Of a stretch of DNA of 64,000 nucleotides, positions 58,248 to 64,000 are shown one piece after another; the stretch's first letter is position 1, and each line of letters begins with the position of its first letter. Where the stretch lies: assembly GCA_029213165.1 (NCBI GenBank), contig JARGNO010000013.1, positions 1 through 64,000 on the forward strand. The letters run 5' to 3'. Both the position numbers and the translations under genes were made by a program. The notes below the pieces were generated by a model. That model had not been told where the DNA came from. It did not search any database and worked only from the letters and a program-made list of their open reading frames with translations. This DNA comes from Minwuia sp. (GTDB lineage: Bacteria > Pseudomonadota > Alphaproteobacteria > Minwuiales > Minwuiaceae).

Positions 58248-58264
58248 AGGCATTGACATGAACC

Positions 58265-58298
58265 GGGGCGGACTCCATGCGGGTCCGCCCCTTTCTTT
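58265..58298 (+). terminator. Hairpin with T-rich tail between dctP and dctQ
   Basis: GGGGCGGAC (58265-58273) pairs with GTCCGCCCC (58283-58291), 9-base loop, followed by TTTCTTT. It probably acts as a partial terminator, giving more binding protein than membrane subunits. Confidence 0.8.
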
Positions 58299-58354
58299 GC
58301 CTTGATCAATTTCAGAACGACATAGCTGTTTTCGTTTCCCGGGGAGGGGCGAGC

Positions 58355-58987
58355 ATGGACGCAACGCAGGGCGAGGCCAGGATGGGCCAGCTTGATCATG
58401 CGCTGGGGCGCGTTGAGACGGCCTTCAATCTGGTCGCTGCCTACTCCATTGTCTTTCTCATGCTGCTTGGTGTTTCGCAGATACTCCTGCGCAGCATCGG
58501 CTACCCCATGTGGGGCTATATCGATTTCGTCGAACAGGCCATCGCGGTCTTTGCCTTCATGGGCATCGCCTATTGCCAGCGGGCGGGTGGCCATGTGCGC
58601 ATGGATCTGGCAATTCGCGGTCTCAAGGGGCGGTGGCTCTGGTTGGCCGAATCCCTCGCGATCGTCCTCTCGCTGATCGTCGTCGGCATCCTGATCGCCT
58701 ATGGCTATACCCACTTCGAACGCGCCTTCGAGCAGGGCGATTCCACAATCGACGCCAACTTTCCCGTCTGGCCGTCGAAACTGATCGTGCCTGTGGCCTT
58801 CAGCCTTCTGTGGCTGCGGCTGTTGCTGCAACTTGTCGGATACATGCGTCTGTTCCTGGATCCATCGCGCACACCGGTCGGCGTACCGACCATTCCGACG
58901 ATCGAGGACGTGGCCCGTCAGGACATCGAAAGCACGGGTGACGAGGACAGGAACCCGAATACCGCCAACCGGGGAGCAGGCGCATGA
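58355..58987 (+). CDS. TRAP transporter small membrane subunit (DctQ)
   Basis: A 210-residue protein with four membrane helices, among them AAYSIVFLMLLGVSQILLRS and ESLAIVLSLIVVGILIAYGY. YIDFVEQAIAVFAFMGIAYC and GGHVRMDLAIRGL match the DctQ family. The start at 58355 follows GGAGGGG; the frame is open back to 58277. It overlaps dctM by 4 bases. The Asp-rich tail (about 40 residues) is longer than usual. Confidence 0.9.
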   Translation: MDATQGEARMGQLDHALGRVETAFNLVAAYSIVFLMLLGVSQILLRSIGYPMWGYIDFVEQAIAVFAFMGIAYCQRAGGHVRMDLAIRGLKGRWLWLAESLAIVLSLIVVGILIAYGYTHFERAFEQGDSTIDANFPVWPSKLIVPVAFSLLWLRLLLQLVGYMRLFLDPSRTPVGVPTIPTIEDVARQDIESTGDEDRNPNTANRGAGA

Positions 58988-60351
58988 TCACCGATCCGCT
59001 GACAATCGGCATCATCGGCATGGTGGCGCTGCTGATCCTGATCGCGCTTGGTATGCGCGTTGTCTTCGCCTGCGCCATTGTCGGCATGGTGGGCATCATC
59101 GCGGTGCTCTACGCCAAGCCCAATTTCGACCTTGCCAAGGCATTCATGGCCGGGGCCGGCCTCGCCGGTCTGACACCCCATTCCAAATCGGTGGCCTATA
59201 CGCTCAGCGTGCTGCCGATGTTCATCCTGATCGGCTATCTGGCGTTTCATGCAGGCATCACCAAGGCGGTGTTCGAGGCGGCGCGGCGCTGGATCGGCTG
59301 GGTGCCGGGCGGGCTGGCCGTGGCCAGCGTGTTCGCCACTGCCGGATTCGCCGCCGTCTCCGGTGCCTCCACCTCGACGGCCGCTGTCTTTGCCCGGATC
59401 GCGATCCCGGAGATGCTGGCCGCCGGATATGACAGGCGACTGGCGGCTGGCGTTGTCGCGGCCGGTGGGACGCTGGCGTCCCTGATCCCGCCCAGCGCGA
59501 TCCTGGTCATCTACGCCATCATCGTCGAGCAATCGGTCGGTGCGCTGCTGCTTGCCGGGTTCCTGCCGGGGCTGTTCTCAGCCGTCGTCTACGCACTGCT
59601 GATCGTCTTCCGCGCCTGGCGCAACCCGGAACTGGGGCGCCCGATCCGGGGCTATACCTGGAAGCAGCGGTTCGAGAGTGTTCCCGGCACGACACCGATC
59701 CTGCTGGTCATCGCGATCATCATTGGCGGTATCTACCTCGGTCTCGCGACCCCGACCGAAGCGGGCGCGCTTGGCGCGTTCGTCGTGCTGGTCATGGCAG
59801 CTGTTCGGGGCATGAAATGGTCGCAGTTCCAGGACGCGATCCTGGAGACGGCCAAGCTGACGGTGATGATCTTCTCCATCATCTGGGGCGTGCTGATCTT
59901 CGTGCGCTTCCTCGGGTTTGCCCGTCTGCCGGAGAACTTCGCCAACTGGATCGTGGACCTGCCACTTGATCCCTGGACCATCATGATCCTGATCCTGCTT
60001 GCCTATGCGGTGCTGGGCATGTTCATGGATGCCATCGGGATGCTGCTGCTGACGCTGCCGGTGGTCTATCCGGCTGTCGTGGCGCTTGGCCCGGGGTTGG
60101 GATTCGATCCCGGCAGCAACGATGTTGCCATCTGGTTCGGGATCATCGTGGTGAAGATGGTGGAGATATGTCTGGTCACACCTCCAATCGGGTTGAACTG
60201 TTACGTCGTCAACGGCGTCAGACCGGACATACCGCTGACGGATGTGTTCCGGGGCATCGGACCGTTCTTCATCGCCGATGTGCTGACGGTCGCCGGCCTG
60301 GTGGCTTTCCCCGCCATCATCACCTGGCTGCCCAATCAGATGCTCAACTGA
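58984..60351 (+). CDS. TRAP transporter large membrane subunit (DctM)
   Basis: A 455-residue transport channel with about 12 helices. AAGGTLASLIPPSAILVIYA, GIYLGLATPTEAGALGAF and FMDAIGMLLLTLPVVYPAV are typical DctM motifs. It uses the sodium or proton gradient to import the substrate held by DctP. Coupled to dctQ by an ATGA overlap. Confidence 0.95.
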   Translation: MITDPLTIGIIGMVALLILIALGMRVVFACAIVGMVGIIAVLYAKPNFDLAKAFMAGAGLAGLTPHSKSVAYTLSVLPMFILIGYLAFHAGITKAVFEAARRWIGWVPGGLAVASVFATAGFAAVSGASTSTAAVFARIAIPEMLAAGYDRRLAAGVVAAGGTLASLIPPSAILVIYAIIVEQSVGALLLAGFLPGLFSAVVYALLIVFRAWRNPELGRPIRGYTWKQRFESVPGTTPILLVIAIIIGGIYLGLATPTEAGALGAFVVLVMAAVRGMKWSQFQDAILETAKLTVMIFSIIWGVLIFVRFLGFARLPENFANWIVDLPLDPWTIMILILLAYAVLGMFMDAIGMLLLTLPVVYPAVVALGPGLGFDPGSNDVAIWFGIIVVKMVEICLVTPPIGLNCYVVNGVRPDIPLTDVFRGIGPFFIADVLTVAGLVAFPAIITWLPNQMLN

Positions 60352-60376
60352 TCCGGTTTCGGTCCGGCCCGGCGTC

Positions 60377-61117
60377 ATGAGCGGACGCCGGGCGGACCTG
60401 GAACTGGTGGCACGGGGTCTGGCCCAGAGCCGGGGCCGCGCGCGGGCATTGATCGAGGCGGGCAAGGTCACGCTGGATGGCCAGACTGTCAGCCGTGTCG
60501 CGGAGATCGTCGAACCCGAACAGGTCCTGGCGCTGTCGCAGCCCGACCACCCCTTCGTCAGCCGGGGCGCGCTGAAGCTGGTGGCGGCGCTGGACCACTT
60601 CGGAATTGATCCCATGGGCCACAACTGCCTCGATATCGGTGCCTCGACCGGCGGTTTCGCCGACGTGTTGCTGCAACGCGGTGCGCGGCATGTCACCGCA
60701 ATTGATGTCGGGCGCGACCAGTTGCATGACAGCCTGAAGGGGAGGCCGGATGTCACCTCGCTGGAGGGGATGAATGCCCGCGACCTGATCCTTCAGGACC
60801 TGCCGCACCCGCCGGATCTCATTGTCTGCGACGCGAGCTTCATCAGTCTGACGCTGGTTCTTGCCCCGGCGCTGCTTCTGGCCGCGCCCGGCGCGCGCGT
60901 GATCGCGCTGGTGAAACCGCAATTCGAGGCAGGGCGCGCCGCGTTGGGCAAGGGCGGGGTGGTGCGCGACGCGAAAGTGCGCGATGAGGTGCGCCAGCGC
61001 CTGACGGACTGGCTGGCGGAACAGCCGGGCTGGCACGTGCTGGGCAGTATCGAAAGCCCGATCACGGGGCCGAAGGGCAACATCGAATATCTGCTGGCAG
61101 GAGAGCGCAGCGCATGA
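60377..61117 (+). CDS. tlyA: TlyA-family 16S/23S rRNA methyltransferase
   Basis: A 246-residue protein. An S4 RNA-binding domain (LVARGLAQSRGRARALIEAG) is followed by a Rossmann methyltransferase: CLDIGASTGGFADVLLQRGA, then IVCDASFISLTLVLAPALLL and LVKPQFEAGR. TlyA adds 2'-O-methyl groups to rRNA cytidines; some members were first described as haemolysins. It overlaps the next RNA methyltransferase gene by 4 bases. Confidence 0.92.
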   Translation: MSGRRADLELVARGLAQSRGRARALIEAGKVTLDGQTVSRVAEIVEPEQVLALSQPDHPFVSRGALKLVAALDHFGIDPMGHNCLDIGASTGGFADVLLQRGARHVTAIDVGRDQLHDSLKGRPDVTSLEGMNARDLILQDLPHPPDLIVCDASFISLTLVLAPALLLAAPGARVIALVKPQFEAGRAALGKGGVVRDAKVRDEVRQRLTDWLAEQPGWHVLGSIESPITGPKGNIEYLLAGERSA

Positions 61118-62415
61118 GTGAAGTGAGGATCGACGGTCTGGGCAGCGCGGGTGATGGTATCGCCACGCTGGACGGCAAGACCGTGCATGTGCCCTTCACG
61201 GCACCGGGTGATGTGGTGGAGATCGAGATACCGCGCCCGGCGCGCAAGCCGAAGGGCCGCGGCAAGGGGCGCCCGGACGCCGGTGCCGCACCGAGACCCC
61301 GCGTCGTGAAACAGGTCTCGGCGGGACCGGACAGGGTGGAACCTGCCTGCCCGCACTTCGGGCGCTGCGGCGGCTGTGCCCTGCAACATCTGTCCGCGGA
61401 CTTTCTGGCAGACTGGAAGCGAGAACAGGTGGTTGCCGCGCTGGAACGGCGCGGAATCAGCGATGTGGCCGTCGGTGAGACATTCCGTGGCGGGCCAGGC
61501 CGTCGTCGCCGCGTGAGCCTGACCGCGCAGGTCGGCGGGCGCCGGTCGGTGGCCATCGGGTTTCATGAACGCGGCAGCCGCAATCTTGTCGATATTGGTC
61601 CGTGCCCCGTGCTGGAACCGGCGCTGGAGGCGCTGATTGCGCCGCTCAGATCCCTGCTGGCCGCGCATCTGGCACCACAGGAGGCCGCGCGGATCTCCAT
61701 CAACATGACCGACAGCGGCGCGGACATGCTGCTGGAGGCAGAGATGCGACAGGGACCGGATCTGTTCATGGATCTGGCGGAGTTCGCGGAGACCCATGAT
61801 CTGGCCCGGCTGACCCTGACCGGCAGGGAGGGTGAAACACCGATTGGCGCGCGGCGGCAACCGGTACTCGAATGGCCGGGACTGACCGTCTCGCCGCCGC
61901 CAGGTGCCTTCCTGCAGACGGACCGCATGGTGGAGGCTGAAATGCGCCGCAGGGTCCGTGCAGCGGCAGAAGGCGCCGCTTCGGTCGCCGACCTGTTCTG
62001 TGGTGTCGGAACCCTGACTGCAGGCATTCCGCCGGTCGCGGAGGTTCTGGCCATTGACAGCGCGGCGGACGCGGTGCGGTCCCTGCGCGCCGGGGCGGAC
62101 AAGGCACGCCGCACCAATATCACCACCAGTGTGCGCAACCTGACACGTGATCCCCTGAGCGCAGTGGAGATTTCACCGCTCGATCTGGTGATCCTCGACC
62201 CCCCGGCGGCAGGCGCGCGTGCGCAGGTGGAGGTGCTGGCAGGGGCCGGGGCGCAGGTGCCGTGTATCGCCTATGCCTCCTGCGCGCCGGGAACATTCGC
62301 GCGGGACGCACGTATCCTGATCGACGGCGGTTACCGGCTTGTTTCACTCACGCCGTTCGACCAGTTCCACTGGTCACCGGAGATCGAACTGTTCGGCCTG
62401 TTCGAACTGGCGTGA
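61114..62415 (+). CDS. TrmA/RlmD-type 23S rRNA or tRNA uracil-5 methyltransferase
   Basis: A 433-residue enzyme. An N-terminal TRAM-like part (GSAGDGIATLDGKTVHVPFT) precedes the iron-sulphur site ACPHFGRCGGCALQHL. SAM domain: VADLFCGVGTLTAGIPPVAE, then LVILDPPAAGARAQVEVLAG and the catalytic cysteine in IAYASCAPGTFARDA. It methylates uridine at C5 in RNA; whether the target is 23S rRNA or tRNA cannot be told from sequence alone. Coupled to tlyA. Confidence 0.9.
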   Translation: MSEVRIDGLGSAGDGIATLDGKTVHVPFTAPGDVVEIEIPRPARKPKGRGKGRPDAGAAPRPRVVKQVSAGPDRVEPACPHFGRCGGCALQHLSADFLADWKREQVVAALERRGISDVAVGETFRGGPGRRRRVSLTAQVGGRRSVAIGFHERGSRNLVDIGPCPVLEPALEALIAPLRSLLAAHLAPQEAARISINMTDSGADMLLEAEMRQGPDLFMDLAEFAETHDLARLTLTGREGETPIGARRQPVLEWPGLTVSPPPGAFLQTDRMVEAEMRRRVRAAAEGAASVADLFCGVGTLTAGIPPVAEVLAIDSAADAVRSLRAGADKARRTNITTSVRNLTRDPLSAVEISPLDLVILDPPAAGARAQVEVLAGAGAQVPCIAYASCAPGTFARDARILIDGGYRLVSLTPFDQFHWSPEIELFGLFELA

Positions 62416-62499
62416 GGGTTGGTCCGCGCGACCATTGAAACAGGATTCTGTCGTTCCATCCAATGATGGAGTCGGTGCCACAATCAAACAGTGGAACGA

Positions 62500-63510
62500 T
62501 CAGTCCGCGAGAAATTCCAGACAGCCGGACGGTGATAGCAGGGCGTCGGCCCGGGCCTTGTCCGATCCGTTCAGGCGGCCATAGAGACTGCGCAGGCGGC
62601 TGAGGCACTTGACCTGGTAGCGGAAGGGGGCCTGCGCGTAGGGGCGGTCGAAGATGGTCATCCGGACTTCCTCCGCATCCTTGTCCAGTGCCTCCGCATT
62701 GGCGACAAGGAAAGGCAGGTAGGCTTGGCCACAGATCGCCAGCAGATCGTGCACGGCCTGCGGCAGTTCGGCGTCCGACGTCACCCAGTCCCCCTCCAGT
62801 CCCGACAGGTCGTCGGTTTGCCGGATCCAGTGAACCACGGTCGGCGCGCGTCGACGCATCTCGGTCATCGATGTCGGATCATCGGCCAGCGTCCGCAACT
62901 GCCCGAACAGGCCGAAGTCACCAATGGAGGGCCGGGTACCGAACAGATAGTTGCCCAGGCCCACATGGCTTTCCAGCGCATCGACGGTCCGGGCAAAGGT
63001 CTCCTCGATCACCGGGCGGTTCTCCTCCGTACAGCCGACAATCGGCATGCGGCTGACCTGGCGTTCGCAGATTTCCCGGGCGAAGGCGCGGCGTTCCTCC
63101 AGTGGGGCGGCGGCCGGGATATTGTCGCTCGCGATCCACCAGGAGGCGAAGTCCCGGTCGGCGGCATAGAACCAGCGGTAATGAAACATGGCCTTGGTCA
63201 GCCATTCATCGCCCATGTCCTCGATCAGGTTGGACAGAAAGCGGTGAACCGGATCTTCGGGCAGGATCGAACGCTCGGTATGGCGCTGTTCCAGTTCCTG
63301 CGCGATGGGGGTCGAATCAACCCGCCAGGCCACGTCATCGGGAAACTGGACCATGGGAATGACCTGCGGCTTCACATGCGCGGTCTCTGCGCGGCTGGCC
63401 AGCGTGCGAAGTTCCCAGATGAAGGGCAGGCGCCGATAGCGCAGGATCGCACGCATCTTCATCGAATAGGGTGAGCCATTGCCCCCCAGCAGCCGGATCG
63501 GATCAGTCAT
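62500..63510 (-). CDS. Glutathione S-transferase-like protein
   Basis: A 336-residue protein. The N-terminal thioredoxin fold has the catalytic Ser in LLGGNGSPYSMKMRAILRYR and the cis-proline in KPQVIPMVQFPD. A long helical domain follows, with LFGTRPSIGDFGLFGQL at about residue 205. It is longer than the usual 200-230 residues, with a C-terminal part (MTIFDRPYAQAPFRYQVKCL) that may be a lid. The ATG at 63510 has GGGAG upstream. Function unknown. Confidence 0.8.
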   Translation of the reverse strand: MTDPIRLLGGNGSPYSMKMRAILRYRRLPFIWELRTLASRAETAHVKPQVIPMVQFPDDVAWRVDSTPIAQELEQRHTERSILPEDPVHRFLSNLIEDMGDEWLTKAMFHYRWFYAADRDFASWWIASDNIPAAAPLEERRAFAREICERQVSRMPIVGCTEENRPVIEETFARTVDALESHVGLGNYLFGTRPSIGDFGLFGQLRTLADDPTSMTEMRRRAPTVVHWIRQTDDLSGLEGDWVTSDAELPQAVHDLLAICGQAYLPFLVANAEALDKDAEEVRMTIFDRPYAQAPFRYQVKCLSRLRSLYGRLNGSDKARADALLSPSGCLEFLAD

Positions 63511-63589
63511 TGATTGCATCTCCCCACGCAGGCCCGCCACATCCCCATGACGGTGCTTTCGCCTGGATCATCCTACAGAACGCAATGGT

Positions 63590-63776
63590 GTGTCATGGAC
63601 AAAAGGGCGCGCGCTGGACCGGTCTTCAGGTGGCGGCGCGCTGCGGATGTTCGGTCTACGACAGCATGATCATTGCTGCGGCCACGGACGCCGGGTGTGA
63701 TGTGATCTGGAGCGAGGACATGCAGTCGGGACAACGCATCGGGACAGTGACGCTCCGGAACCCGTTTCAGCGTTGA
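63590..63776 (+). pseudogene. C-terminal remnant of a PIN-domain (VapC-type) toxin
   Basis: The last 45 codons read VYDSMIIAAATDAGCDVIWS and EDMQSGQRIGTVTLRNPFQ, a textbook VapC C-terminus with the catalytic Asp pair. The upstream frame has no PIN N-terminus and no antitoxin gene nearby, so the rest has been lost. It is probably inactive. Its stop overlaps phnN by 10 bases. Confidence 0.75.
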
Positions 63777-64000
63777 AGCGTATCCTCGACCACGCGACAG
63801 AGCTGCGCCGTGGCGATCTCCGGCGGGCCGGAGTTGTCGAGGTGCAGCACGTCGCCGCCGCTGACCGTCAGGTCGCGGGCGCGTTGCAGCCGGGCCTCGA
63901 TCTCGGCGGCTGTCTCCCTGCCTCGGGCGGCGAGGCGGCGCGCGAGTTCAGCCTCAGAAACCGTCACGGCGACAACGACCACCCTGCTGAAAGCGGCGCG
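63767..64000 (-). CDS. phnN: Ribose 1,5-bisphosphate phosphokinase PhnN (C-terminal part, cut by window edge)
   Basis: The final 77 codons of a minus-strand gene that runs out of the window. VVVVAVTVSEAELARRLAAR, then GRETAAEIEARLQRARDL and the end VLHLDNSGPPEIATAQLCRV match the last third of PhnN, which makes phosphoribosyl diphosphate in phosphonate breakdown. The P-loop end is off the window, so a guanylate-kinase relative is not fully excluded. Confidence 0.8.
   Translation of the reverse strand, partial: RAAFSRVVVVAVTVSEAELARRLAARGRETAAEIEARLQRARDLTVSGGDVLHLDNSGPPEIATAQLCRVVEDTLQR

Noticed and set aside
60377-61117. Haemolysin function for TlyA
   Set aside because: The S4 and SAM methyltransferase domains and coupling to another RNA methyltransferase point to ribosome modification.

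Overview
The window joins two kinds of DNA: a lambdoid prophage on the left (base 1 to about 35.48 kb, its far end lying beyond base 1) and host chromosome on the right. The host is a GC-rich alphaproteobacterium, probably of the Rhodospirillales type. This rests on the yajC-secD-secF-Mth938-NDUFAF6-like gene order, the 1597-residue NAD-glutamate dehydrogenase, hpnCDE, a TRAP transporter, and GcrA- and GapR-like proteins in the phage. The genus cannot be fixed from the sequence alone.

Prophage late region (about 17.0 kb down to 1, minus strand): the classic lambda head-tail order. It runs terminase small and large subunits, gpW, portal, S49 protease with a nested scaffold, decoration protein, a capsid protein of 341 residues, connector, DUF6441, tail terminator, tail tube, G/G-T chaperones with a canonical -1 slippery heptamer, and the tape measure protein cut by the window edge. 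Cargo genes interrupt it: a small membrane protein, a Bro-N/primase-tail fusion with a divergent HTH gene, a VapBC45-like toxin-antitoxin pair and a membrane-anchored WYL protein.

Prophage early region: cI (plus) and cro (minus) diverge at 27.25-27.34 kb around sites built on CCTCAAAT/ATTTGAGG. Leftward from cro lie a CII-like regulator, a Myb-like/zinc-ribbon protein, a GcrA-like factor, an N6/N4 and a C5 DNA methyltransferase, a prim-pol and an SF3 helicase. Between the helicase and the packaging genes is a nested array of GAGGGT-core inverted repeats, a candidate origin or operator. A secreted nuclease and a RelE/HTH toxin-antitoxin pair sit in this operon on the opposite strand. Rightward from cI is a tightly coupled operon: small proteins, GapR-like, an HD-fold protein with a damaged HD pair, SSB, a cupin-like protein, a ParB/DGQHR protein, a Gp37/Gp68 iron-sulphur protein, a J-domain protein, DUF4326, an excisionase-like protein and the integrase. 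The integrase abuts tRNA-Arg(CCT), the probable attachment site.

Chromosome (35.6-64 kb): ubiA and a protein methyltransferase; the Sec accessory operon; a catabolic-looking minus-strand group (SDR, APH-DUF6285 fusion, amidohydrolase, GST) behind the large NAD-GDH; a divergent small GDH; a membrane adenylate/guanylate cyclase; hpnC-hpnD-hpnE for squalene; a DctPQM TRAP transporter; tlyA and a TrmA/RlmD-type RNA methyltransferase; a GST-like protein; a decayed PIN-toxin fragment; and the end of phnN.
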